Source: Polydactylus sextarius (taxonomy: Eukaryota; Chordata; Actinopteri; Polynemidae). From it: a DNA stretch of 64,000 bases. The notes under the pieces were generated by a model. The model had not been told where the DNA came from, did no database searches, and saw nothing but the letters and a program-made list of their open reading frames with translations. The translations under genes were made by a program, and so were the position numbers. Below are positions 13,501 through 25,650 of the stretch, piece by piece. The stretch is from contig CM028920.1 of the NCBI GenBank assembly GCA_016801845.1, forward strand, positions 9,208,501 to 9,272,500, in the 5' to 3' direction. The number at the start of each line of letters is the position of its first letter. Position 1 is the first letter of the stretch.

Positions 13501-14971
13501 AGTGGAAACATGACAGCCTTAACTGTTAAATGTAGAGCATCTGTAAGGAAAGCATTGACAGTGGTGGGCAGGAATCAAGAAAGATGAAAGCCCAACTGGA
13601 GACTGATGTTGAATAAATAATGACATCCATTGTGGGGAAATGTGATCGCGCTCTCTGAAAATCAATAACTAACAACTGGACCATGATGCCCTGAGTGACT
13701 CAGCAACAACTTCAATACACTACAAGCGGTCGATATCAACTGCCTGTTCTCGTTCCGGGAGACATGACCCAAAAAAGCTGAAGAAAAACTGGAATCGCTT
13801 CTACGTAAGTTTGTGTGAGGGCGATTAAGAAGATCGTCTTTTCGAGATAGAAAAAAAAATAGTCCGTCAAGATTTGTTTGATGAACGGCGCATTCAAACC
13901 GAGCTTCTTACAAGCTGCTGATCGGGCCTTTCACTGCGTTGACAGTGATTCAGAAGGCAGTGACTAGAACGATGAATTATTGCAGTCTATCTCGAAGATA
14001 CAGTAACAGAATACACAGGTTTTTCACCCCGTCAGTGCAGAAAAGCAGTGTATGTGAACAGCATAAATGCTGGACATAAATCTCGCTAAATTACACAGCT
14101 GCTGCTTTTGCTGCTAACTGGAAAGCAAGTTTCTTCTTAGAGCAACTCATAATAGTTTGAAAAGTCACAACAATTTCAGACAATCAAACTAAGAAGCCTC
14201 TATTTACAGTTAAGTTTTCTGTGGGTGGACAACAGATGTGAGTGCTGCCTGAATACAAAAAAAAAACACAGTGCAACAACATTTGCCAAGACGGACTCTA
14301 AGAAAAGTGGACCTGCACTGGTTTTAATAATATTCAAAATTAGCACAACTGAATAAAGGCTAGTTTTGAACACTGATTAAAATGCCTGACAGTGAAACTA
14401 ATTACCCCATGGGCTGCTTTTCACTGAGGTCACAGAAAGGTCAGGTCAATCTATCTGTTTGGGCAATTCACTGGCCACATAATGACACACACTGTGCAGT
14501 TAGAGGAACCAATAGAGGGAAGGATTTTGGTTTACAAATCCGGCTTAGCAAGGTTTTTGGTGCATCATAGAAAAACACCAAAATGTAGGCTTTGATTAGA
14601 TCCACTTTGATTAATCAGTGTGTTGGATCCATAGCTGTGAGGTTATTGAGTCCTCAGTGAGACAGAAAGTAGTATGATTCTGAAATAAACATTGCTGTCT
14701 GACAGTATCATTTTACAACATAAAGTGCAAACCACCAAAATACTTCAGCCAAACACAACATCAGCACAAGAGGCTCTAAATAATGCCCGTTTGTACACTT
14801 ACGCTTACACTCGCAGCTTTGAATGACAGCACTTCCGAGTAATACAACCCGACTGTTCACTCCCTCCAGCGACTTCCCCAACATCCAGCCAAGCCGGGCC
14901 GCTGCTGCCCCAAGTGCATGCAAGTGAGAGATGTGTTGGCATCCAGCTGGTTAAACTGCCCTGGCTCTTAC

Positions 14972-15155
14972 CTGCGCTCTCGGTGAGGCAGCGGGTGCTG
15001 CTGCTGACGTGTGATGAACGTGGTGCCCCACACCGGGCTGCTGTGGCTGTTCCTGAGCCAACCCACAGGGGGTGACGATGGGTACGGGGTGCTGCGGAAG
15101 CCATGGTCCGACTCTGTCTCTGCGGTGAGAGATGAGGCAGAGCTCCCCATCGCCA
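14972..15155 (-). CDS. capn15: Candidate capn15 exon 2 encoding an N-terminal extension
   Basis: On the minus strand an acceptor (CTAATTTCCTATCGCAG, AG at 15156-15157) and a strong donor (CGCAG|GTAAGAG, last base 14972) enclose 184 bases. An ATG at 15150 in good context (GCGATGG) opens 59 codons beginning MGSSASSLTAE and rich in Ser, Pro, His and Arg, and the exon ends in phase 2. Joined to the acceptor at 3438 it continues in frame (AG|C CAC TCT...) through eight codons into the classical Met, giving 67 extra residues. Gly2 and Ser6 fit the N-myristoylation consensus. I do not recognise this extension from known calpain-15 proteins. It could instead be a plain leader exon or belong to another transcript. 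The splice sites and frame are seen; its use is inferred. Confidence 0.55.
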
Positions 15156-15157
15156 CT

Positions 15158-18100
15158 GCGATAGGAAATTAGTCTCTGAATGCGCTCTGACAGAGAGATC
15201 TGTTGTTTGTTTTGTTTGTCCCTAGAGTGCAAAAGTTGACAAGGGCTCCACAGTTATATTCAGTGACACACACACTGAACGGGAAGATACTAACAGGATT
15301 GTTTGAACTACACAAACAAGCTTTATCATGTGTTTCTGCTTGCAGGAAACTTCCTGGTTCTGTTTCAAATACAGAAAAATAACTCTTGAGGGTTGAGAAT
15401 AAAGGCAAATAAGAAACACAGCGAAAGGGAATCAGAGGTAAGGGTGCTCAATAAAGAAAAGTGTAACTTCCAGGTGGCCAAGTATGCAGATCAGAGTTAA
15501 TTTCCTACAGCACAGGGAGAAAGAAGTTCTCAGTTCAAATAGTAATTTGATGTTTAAAGGGCCAATTCCAATGCAGCAGTTGCTCTCAGAGAGGAGAAAA
15601 CACAATTTCCTCACAGCGAAGGCGCGTAATGCTGTCTCTTGTAGACTCTGAGCCTGTAGCACTTTGCAGCACATCTTCCCCAGTGCCACTCATAATTCCT
15701 TCAGCATTTCCTCTGACACATCTGCCCAGTCTGTGCAGTCTCATGCCTGGTGTCTTTTCCCTTGGCACATGCTCAGAAAAGGTTTGTGTTTGACGTCTTT
15801 CAGCATTTCAGCAGCCAAACACAAAACGTCATGTTCAAGAAGAAGAAGTGTTAGGGGTTGAGTTGGGGGCCCATCCAGGACGGTAGAGCACAGTGAAGTC
15901 AAGGTCCAATAAAACAGGTGATACTGATCAACGGTGGCCCTGAACTTGCTAGAATAAAAGTAGCACAAAATATATTCACCGTGCTATTTACAATGAGGCT
16001 AATGGAGAAAATCGATGCATTGCATTTCCTCTGAAGGGTGTTGGCAAACTTACAAGTATGCTAATATCCAAGTCTCATCTTTCAGACATCCAGTCTTACT
16101 AACAGCTGCTGTGGAGGTTTACTAGAAAACACCCCAGCTGCATTTCTCCCTGCAGATGAAACCTCATGTTTGAAACAGTGGGTAAAGGTTCTGGTATTTG
16201 CAGAATTTCTGGACTTCAAGCATTAAAAAAAAACACAAACCATCACAGCTCAAGTGAACTTCAGGATTTCAAGATGCTGCTCTTGTAAACTTCAGCTGTT
16301 GCCATCGGGGATGAAGCTGTTTACAAGCTCACCTTCAAGTTCTTTGTAGAAATCTGTCACACACCAAAAAAGAAACCCATCTGGGTCGGATTGCTCCGTT
16401 TTAGGGCTGATTGTGTTCTGCCAACACAAGGACAGGGAGATGATCCTAGTTTCCGCTGTCTGAGAGACACAGCTTAATATCTGTCTGATCCCACCGCCGA
16501 GGCCGCCCGGACTAGCTCATCAACTTGCGCTTGGATTTATGTGGACTTGCCAACAGCCGTATCATGGCAAGTCTCTACAGGCGGAGCAGCTGAGGGGAAC
16601 AAGTCTCATTCCAGCGAACCTGTCAAGGAAGAGAAACGGCATTTGCATGCGTCTTGGCGAGTATCGATTGCTGCTAAACCAAGTTTAAAACCAGCTAAAC
16701 CGCTTGGTTTGTTTTTAAGCTTATTTTCATCCAATATTTACTGACTGCCGTGACAGCGACGCGCGGATCACGTGGGTTTCATATTGTATAGTTTCGCTTT
16801 GTTACATGCTAATGAATCATTAATAAGGAACGCGTATATGTGCTTTCAGTGTAGCCAATTAACAGCACTGCAAAGCACTGTTTTATTTTTATATAAAAAA
16901 AACCACAAGGTGATGTGTGGTCGTTTGCACGCAGCGGTACAGAGGCCAGGCAGAAGGCGACATGCAGGTTCAGGAAACGTGGAGGAATAATAATAAAAAA
17001 AAAGGTCTCATCCATGAAGCAGCACTCCTGTCGTATATTTTCACCATCCTCCTCAGGGTTCACCCCTTTCACTGCGTTCATCTCATATTCCCAGCGTTAT
17101 TTTTTTCCTGCTGTAAGATGCTGAGCCTTGTTTGTCTTTACATTAGGAGACATCCTCGCTCCAGTCCCGTTGTCGCCCTGGATGTAAGACTGCTCATAGT
17201 GTAAAAAACTACAGATCGCTCGTCTTTAATGGCTCCGTTTGGGTATGTCACGCTCTCGATGTTTGTCCTTTTTCTCCCATTTTATCATCCATACGTTACA
17301 TATGTTCTTCCACGGGCTTTAACTCTCCCTCGCAGATAGCCTGAGCGCAGTGGACGGGGGATGCAATCTCCTCCTAACAGCGGATTACTGGAGTGTCAGC
17401 AGAGCGCAGGCGCACTGAGTCTGTGCGAGGAGAGAAAAGCTGGAAGGCTGTGTTCAAGAGATTTAAATAAAACTCAATAGAGTTCGAGCCATAGATGTCT
17501 CAGTCATTATTGTGAATAGTATCTATTGATGCCAGAAACCGGCCGGACAGGATGTGGTATGTTATGTCTGGGAAAAACATCTACTTACTCATAAAAAACT
17601 GTTAACATGTTATAGTCATACAGCTGACTAATGCCTGAGGTTTTCCTCATTTTTTTCTGTTGATTCTCTGGAAGAAAAGGCCAACCCATAAAGGTCACAG
17701 TCAGAGGAGGAAGTGAAGGGTTAAAAAGAAGACAGTGGTGACTGCAGCACTCATCATTGCTCAACTGTCTCTGCACATTACTCAGATAAGCCTTCAAACT
17801 TTTACCCCTCCTCTCTCCTCCCCTTCGTATGGCTCTGCTGACCTCATTCCTGATCTCTTATTCTGTCTCCGAATTCACAATGCACGAAGCCTCATCACTT
17901 AACACTCATCACATGCTTTCTCCAAATCCTCCATTGCAAATAAAACAAGCGTCAGGCTAAGCATTAATCATGTAGCAACAATGCAGCTCAAGCAGACAGA
18001 TCATTTGCCTGGAACTCTGTTAAACCAGGCTAACAGTGTCTTCAGGGGTGTGTTTTTCATGCTCATACCGGTGAGACTGAAACTGGCTCGTCTGGTGAGC

Positions 18101-19363
18101 TTGATTTCCACTTCGAATCCAGAGAACAGCGCATGCTACAGTATGTAACATGGCTGCTGATGTAGAAAATATGTCCAAACCACAATGCATGGCTGGAGCT
18201 GTCAAGAATATCTGCGTTGTACTAAAAGTTAGACACAAGCATCTTACTTGTATTAGTTATAAATCTCAATTCACTCACTAAAACCAAGTGTAGTTTGTGC
18301 AATCATGTCAGTGTTTCAATACATAATATGAGATTTATTAAGAAAGCATACTCACAACCAAACAACAGAACAAAAATACAGATTTATTTCATCTGACGGT
18401 AGATATGAAACCAACCGAACAAAACTGAACATGTACCAGACCAGAAGTCTGGGGACTGCAGCCCCTTGTTAAGAGCGCACCTGTCAAAGTGCCACCTGTC
18501 CTTATGCAAGTCAGCACCCCTGGGATACAGCAGCTGACACAGTCAGTGCCAGAGAGGGAGGGAAAAGGAGAGAGAGAGAGAGAGAGAGATTGGATTTCAT
18601 TTCTATTCTCCAGAGACATGGAGGACGAATAAGGGAAAGGGAGGATGTGAGCTGATTTCACGCTACATTGTAAGCTGTCATTTCTGCACCATCCAAAATG
18701 TCCGGACAGTCACAGGATTTTTTCCTTTTCTTTTCTCCTCCGTCTCCAGTGGACACGCTCAAAAGCAGAACACATTAAACTATACTCCACAAGTCCACCC
18801 GCCCCAAACAACCTCATGTAAACACAACTGTCTAGATTGTATTCTGTTGTCAATCATTCAAACTGAATGAGCTCAGTTCAGATCTCAGGACACACATCAA
18901 CCACCCAGCTGAAGTGTCAATGTGTGCGTGGTTAGTAACTCTACATGTAAACATATCCACTTGACCTTTGACCTGCCCAGTTCCCCTAAACACACAAGCA
19001 GAAGAGACATGTCCATGATGTTGTTGTGTTGCTCTGGTCTGATGAGGGAGGCACATGAAGTGAAACTAAAGTGAACCGTTTAAATAAACAAGGCACTGCC
19101 ACATAATCAATCTATTTGTGGACAAACTGTAAGCCTGTCAGTAACACTAACATTAGCCATGTACTGTAGCCAAAAGAAAACTCTCAACAATCCCATTGAG
19201 TTAGAGAGAGAGAGAGGGAGGGAGAGACACAGAGAGAGAGAGACGAGGACGCCGGGATCCTTGTAAACAAAGACACTCTTATTCTCTCACTTGATCGATA
19301 TTAGCGAAGCTGCCAGAAAGCTGTACACTTTGTAAAGCTCACTCACTACTTGGTTATTCTTAC
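15158..19363 (-). other. capn15: Probable capn15 first intron
   Basis: Lies between the candidate exon 2 acceptor and the leader-exon donor at 19362-19363. It contains no frame I can assign. The segment at 17330-17460 is relatively CpG-rich and might be a second start region, but no convincing promoter elements or donor are visible. A (GA)n tract lies at 18568-18590 and a GA/AG-rich patch at 19203-19243. Confidence 0.5.
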
Positions 19364-19640
19364 CTCAAGTCACCTGAAGGAGAATTATTCCTGTTTTTTC
19401 AGTCGTCTGTGCGTTAACTTTTCACAGCCATCGAGACGATAAGTTCCTCCCCGGGTTTGCACTTTAGCTACCGTAACCTTTCCAGGCGTTAGCTTCGCGT
19501 TGTCCGCTGCGGCTGCATGTTTCACACATGTGTGACAAACATGTGTAAGTGTAGTTTTTTTTTTTCCTTATTTCACTCCGCCAGGAATTAACGAGACTAC
19601 CCGCGACCGTGTAGGTTTACCTCAAACTGCCCAGGAAGGA
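19364..19640 (-). other. capn15: Probable capn15 non-coding leader exon (5' end approximate)
   Basis: CpG-richer sequence on the minus strand ends in a perfect donor, ACTTGAG|GTAAGA, with the last exon base at 19364. No long frame is open, as expected of a leader. Four short upstream frames are present: ATG-TTT...TGA (6 codons), ATG-TGT...TAA (21 codons), ATG-CAG...TAA (9 codons) and ATG-GCT...TAA (5 codons). The transcription start is not visible; about 19600-19640 is guessed from the CCAAT box upstream. Confidence 0.5.
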
Positions 19641-19790
19641 AGGGGAATCTCCAAGGAGCAAATAGAAACCGGACGTACGCTAAATGCGCGCCATTGGGTA
19701 GTATGCTGCGCGTGACCGCAAACAAACATACGTAAAATCCGTTCTAGAATGTGAGAGTGGAAAACTACATCTCCCATGAGCAACAGCGAC
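19640..19790 (-). promoter_or_regulatory. capn15: Probable capn15 promoter (CCAAT box and ZNF143-like element)
   Basis: CpG dinucleotides cluster here (GCGCGCC, TGCGCGTGACCGC). An inverted CCAAT box (ATTGG on the plus strand) lies at 19693-19697, correctly placed for minus-strand transcription. At 19764-19781 the string ACTACATCTCCCATGAGC closely matches the ZNF143/Staf element (ACTACAattCCCAgcATGC), which is typical of TATA-less housekeeping promoters. No TATA box is visible. Confidence 0.5.
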
Positions 19791-20559
19791 GTTTCAGCTA
19801 CGATGTCTGGGTGCGACTGTCGTCACAGCTGAAAACATAAGTAGTAGCCATAAAACATACGGTGTCCGTCACTAAAATACATTAATATTACATCGTATGA
19901 TTTTTTTTCCCTCAATTTATTTTCTATATATCCGCATTTATTATACTAACGTTACGATTTGAAATAAATCTCGAATTTCAAATCGCAGCGTTCACATTCT
20001 ACCTAATGGGCAGTGTCGGTTAATGGCACTCTAGTGTCATCTAGTGGCACTAAAATTGAACCATGGACTGATCTGAACTATTGGGTTCAGCAGGGAATGG
20101 GTCAAAATGCAATAAAACACATCATTTAACATCTTGAAAATGTTCGAGTCCTCTACACGCCCCATTAAATATATTTATAAAACGGTACTTATCTAAAGCA
20201 GCCAACAATGGTGATATCAGTGGATGCTCCTTATCCATCAGCCTCTATTTTACATCAGCCACACTGGACTCAGACTACAGAGGGAAATAGAAAACATACA
20301 TTTGCCTCAGCCACAGGGATCATATGTGAAGAGAAAATATGTAAATAGGATTGACATCATATATCATATTGTGCTGTTGCTGATGTTGCGACCACATTAA
20401 CCTGCTCTGAAACTACAGTTTTCTATGATCTTTTGTCTTATGTGTGATTGCTTTGAAACTCTTGAACTGCAGCCCAAACTGTAGGGTCAAATTAAGTTTG
20501 AAACACTGTTAAACTTCATTTATATTCAGAAAGCTTTCAGGACCCTTCACTAAAAATTG
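19791..20559. other. Intergenic, nothing recognised
   Basis: Sequence between the capn15 promoter and the Tc1-like fossil. It is AT-rich with no coding frame, RNA gene or repeat that I recognise. Confidence 0.5.
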
Positions 20560-20915
20560 TTTAAGATTTTTTTTCTCCTCATCAATCTACAAAATAACCC
20601 ATAGTGATGAAGTGATAACAGAAACATCCCATTGATATGGTAAGCAGTAATGCTACGCTTAGTATATAGCTGAAGCACCTTCAGCAATGATAATAGCTTT
20701 GAGTCTTCTTGGGTATAATATGACAAGCTCTACACACCTGGACTAGGAGACTTTCTGTCATTCTTCTACAAATCCTCTTAAACCATGTTAGGTTGGGTGG
20801 GCGCTTTAGTGGACAACACGGACGTATGAATTAAAATCAGAGAGTTGTGAGTGTGTACTCCTGCATTGTCTTGTGTGCCAAGGGTCATTGTCTGTTGGAA
20901 TGTGAACCTACAGCT

Positions 20916-20929
20916 CAGTCTGATGTCTT
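20916..20929. repeat. Left target-site duplication of the nested SINE
   Basis: CAGTCTGATGTCTT, repeated identically at 21114-21127. The 14-bp direct repeat is typical of LINE-driven target-primed reverse transcription. Confidence 0.85.
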
Positions 20930-21113
20930 TTTTTCTTTTTTTAAAGATATTTTTGCCTTTATTGACAAGTCAGTGAAGATAGACAGGAAAGTAGGGAGAA
21001 GAGCAGGCAAATGACACGCAGAAATGATTGTCACAGCCGGGATTCAAACTGGTGATTGCTGTGCAGCTTATGTTCCAAAGTGATCTCTAACCACTCGGCT
21101 ATCCTGGTGTTCC
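20930..21113 (-). mobile_element. tRNA-derived SINE inserted in the Tc1-like remnant
   Basis: On the minus strand the element starts near TGGGAACACCAGGA. It has an RNA polymerase III A box (TAGCCGAGTGGTTAGAG) and a decayed B box (AGTTTGAATCC), then a tRNA-unrelated body ending CAATAAAGGCAAAAATATC and an A-rich tail. This A/B-box layout identifies a tRNA-derived SINE; the family name is not certain. Perfect 14-bp direct repeats flank it, so the insertion is well defined and younger than the Tc1 copy it interrupts. Confidence 0.85.
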
Positions 21114-21127
21114 CAGTCTGATGTCTT
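21114..21127. repeat. Right target-site duplication of the nested SINE
   Basis: CAGTCTGATGTCTT, identical to 20916-20929. Confidence 0.85.
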
Positions 21128-21510
21128 GAGCACCTTGGACCACATTTTCTTTACTAAGGGTATATCTCTGCATCTCTTGCTCCAAACATCTTTTATTTCA
21201 TTATAGAGGCCACGTTTGATCACTTTCAATGCAGCATATTGTAACATATCACCTTCCTTAAGATCCGTTTTGCCAATAACACAGACAGTTCAGTGTAGAC
21301 AGTTCTTTTGACCTTGTGGCTTGATAATTTGTTAGACATCATATAGTCAGGTGTATGCTTTTACAAATTATGCCTTTTGAATTAATTTTTCCAACACTGA
21401 ACTCCAATCCAAGGTTAAAAAAAAAAAACATCTCAGATCTCTCTCAAGATGTTCAAAGGAAATGGAAGGCACCTATGCTAAACATGTGAATGCACTGTTT
21501 TACTAGAATA

Positions 21511-22590
<1,080 letters not shown>

Positions 22591-22599
22591 GGACGGCGC

Positions 22600-22878
22600 G
22601 AGGCGGAGCAAAGCATCCTATGATAGCAGCGGTAGACAGAGGAGCTGAGAAAAGAGTCTGGGCGGAGAAAAGTTACCGCTGGAAGTTGTTTCTCACATGT
22701 CGTGTGTTGTTGCTTGCTAGCGCTCGCAGCATTTAGTACATATACGCTTAGAAAAATGTTAGTGTCTGCCGGAGTAACAAACTTAACTTATTCTCTCGGG
22801 GAGTAAAGTTAAAGTGGACACGGTGGCTAATTCCACGACACGAGCCGGGAATAACAGAGGATTTTCTTCGTTAAGAAG
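22600..22878 (+). other. Probable leader exon and promoter of the plus-strand gene
   Basis: CpG-enriched sequence (GACGGCGCGAGGCGGAG at 22591-22607, a GC-box-like GGGCGGAG near 22661) ends in a clean donor, GTTAAGAAG|GTATGAG, with the last exon base at 22878. There is no long open frame, so it would be 5' UTR. The start site and the boundary between promoter and exon are not resolved. Its link to the coding exons at 27.3, 50.5 and 54.1 kb is inferred from strand and order. Confidence 0.45.
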
Positions 22879-24840
22879 GTATGAGAGTGAACGCATCTTT
22901 GTCCATTTCAAGTGCACTTGCCACTGGTTAGAGCGGAAGGGAATAACTTTTCCAATCTGTGTGTGGTGTTTTTAATGGTTAAACTTCTCAGAAAGTAGCA
23001 GGGAGTAGCATGCTAGCACACTTCACTCAACTTTTTTTTTTTTTTTTTGCTAAGAGTATTGTTTTCAAAGGCCAGTGTCGGTGCTTACACACTGTTGTCA
23101 TGACAATGCTAGGGAAACCCAGCGCGAGGCACGTTGGAGAACACAAAAGACGCCAGCGTCAGTGTTGAGATTTGCTTTTCTAAGACAAAAAAAACTCTCC
23201 TGAAAGTTCACATAAAGTATAAAAACAAAACCACAAGGAGGGACGCGTTGTCTTCTTCTACTCCTCTGCGTGAAAATATCAAAGAAGCAGTTTCACAAAA
23301 AAAACTTTAGTCATTGGTTATCCTGTGTCAGTGGAAAGAGCAAGCACTCAGGGAGGTGAGGGAGGGTCAGAAGGATATGTGAAAACTGTTGGGATGAGGT
23401 GTGTCCTGTGTTTATATGAGACAAATTGTGACCCTGCTACTCAGGAAAGGGATGCTTTTAGTCGGCTCTTTGCTTTTTTATGTCCTACACACATGTGGAA
23501 ATGACCGGCTTCCACAATAGAGAGTGAGCAACACAATTGTCTTAGGGGAAAAGGAAAAAGATGTGTGTGTGGGCGATGCTCACAGGAGGGGAAAGATATG
23601 TGTGTCATTGTATGTTTCATAGGACTTATGTGTGTAGGTGGTAGGAAGGTGGGGTCAGGGTCACTTCAAGTTGTCATGGACTTATGTGAGGACGGGAGCA
23701 GGGACACATGGGTAATGGTGGTGACATCGCTACAGATGTAGCCACATTCGTGCAGATTCAGCAGGCTACATGCATGCAGACAGAGCAAATCAGTCAGCTG
23801 TTGCTGGCATCAGTGAGGCCGATGACAGACGGGACAAGCTCTACCCTCCGATGACTCACGATTATACGTGTTTACAATCTTGTGCAAAGGAAGTTTTCAC
23901 AACTCCAGGTGCTTAAAAATGATGGTCTTATGGACCGGTGCCATACTTGTCATAAGGTGCATGCCAACAAAATATCCTAACATCAGCATCTACTGTGTCT
24001 GCTTATAAAACACTGGGTGGCCAAAACACTAGGGAGACCAAACCCTAATTGTAAAGCCAGGAAGCTTCCTATTTAATTGTTGTAATACAATATGAAGATT
24101 GGCTGTAATTATTATTATAACAGTCATCTAAAATATTTTAGAATTACACATTTTTCATGTCACACAAGGGACTTCAAAGCATTAATCACTGCATTCAGTA
24201 GACGTTGTTGGTGGGTAAACGGTAAATCATTTTTTATTTTCCTGTTTGGTTAGAAAATAATGAAAAGATCCATCACAGTTCAGTCAAAGCGATGGTGAAT
24301 TGTCAGTCAAATATATATTTAGTTTGGTATCCCTTAAGACAAGAAAAAAGCAGTAATCACTCATAACTCAGAGGATGGAATTAAAAAAACCGTTTTGTCT
24401 GTGCATGCACACATTCAATATATTATCTCCATGCATTGTCCACAATAATGATGGTATGATAAATTAGTCAGTTAATTGGATACTACATGAAAGATAAGTA
24501 GTTAAAGACCACAGTTACAACAAGTGTACAGTAACTGTCTGTTTCACACAATGGTGATAAAATCAGGTTAAATATAAGGGAAATATGTTTTAAAAAATGC
24601 CAGAAAGTTTACCTTTTTTACAAATATGTATGGTACAGTAACACATCAGAAGTGGCAGGAATTTCATTTAACTTGTTGGGAAGAAAATATGTAGGATAGT
24701 AATGTTATTAATCTGAGCAAAATCAAATTTAAACTTGGCAGTTCAAGTCCACAGTGCATTCAGTAAATTGTGTATTCAAAAATAATGTATGGCAAGGTAT
24801 TGTTGCATTGATCGTTTGTTTTGCCACATATCCATGTCTC

Positions 24841-24888
24841 TCTCTCTGTCTGTCTGTGTGTGTGTGTGTGTGTGTGTGAGTGTGTGTC
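24841..24888. repeat. TCTG/TG microsatellite
   Basis: TCTC and TCTG units followed by (TG)n with one GAG interruption. Confidence 0.9.
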
Positions 24889-25504
24889 AGGGCATGCAGC
24901 CACATCGCTCGAGTCTGTCTTGCACCCGCAGGGCCTGAGAGGCACACTTGAAGGAAGAGACACAAACATTCGCGCGCACACACTGATTCACACACTCGTG
25001 CACATGGAGCAACATGAACAAGCCTACATCAAAGATACATCTGTTTCTTATGCATGTTTGATGGGACAGGCAGGCAGCGGCTGGCCACTGCTCCAAGTAA
25101 CTGCACACATTAGTATGCATGACTAGGTGAAAGCAAAGCTGTGAATGTGGATGACTGGTGAGGAATAGGAGGTAGATACAGCACACATAGACTGGACATA
25201 GACTGGACATTGAACTGAAGCACGAAGAAGTGTTTGATACTCCCTGTAATTTGATTTAGATCTTTTTGCTTGATATTTGCACAAAAATCATGTTTTTATG
25301 ACCATTGATCAAAGCATATCATCAGCATATCATAAAGCTGACACACCAGTGACTTCATGGTGCTTTCCTGTGTTGTTCAGCTGACTTTTGTCCCTGCCGT
25401 TTGATGTATTGTTGTCTTTTTTAGCTGTGAGCAGCTGTTATATGGTTCTTTGTGTGGTTGCCAGTCTGTTGCTCAAACTTCATTTCGTTCTGCGACACAG
25501 TTAC

Positions 25505-25650
25505 AGAAACGGTTTGAGCTGCTTTCCCAGACAAGGATTAAGCCCAGTCCAAGGACATCTAGGAAGTTGAGGTCTCAAATTATATTTGTCAATATTTTGT
25601 AGCCTTTGAGATGCTTTCCAGAACAAATCAGTCTGAGCTGAGTTCAACTG
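25505..25650. mobile_element. Probable degenerate MITE fragment
   Basis: The stretch TTTCCCAGACAAGGATTAAG...CAGTCC at about 25524-25555 closely resembles a motif repeated throughout fish genomes (CCCAGAC-GGATTAAGC-TAGTCC), followed by AT-rich sequence. Recognition is by memory of the motif only; ends and duplications were not found. Confidence 0.4.

Larger units (their letters stand above)
20560..21510 (-). mobile_element. Decayed Tc1/mariner-like DNA transposon remnant
   Basis: Interrupted stretches match the fish Tc1 pattern read on its antisense strand: near 20590 a run about ATAACCCATAGTGATGAAGT, then AAGCACCTTCAGCAATGATAATAGCTTTGAG-like sequence, AAGGGTCATTGTCTGTTGGA (20880-20899), CTTGAGCACCTTGGACC (21126-21142), and near 21440-21470 CTCAAGATGTTCAAAGGAAA. 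In intact Tc1 copies these correspond to the transposase gene and its flank. The frame is destroyed by deletions and by a nested SINE. Terminal inverted repeats were not located, so the borders are approximate. Confidence 0.6.

Noticed and set aside
17330..17460. CpG-richer segment considered as a second capn15 promoter
   Set aside because: No CCAAT, GC-box cluster or convincing donor on the minus strand; kept only as a remark in the intron entry.
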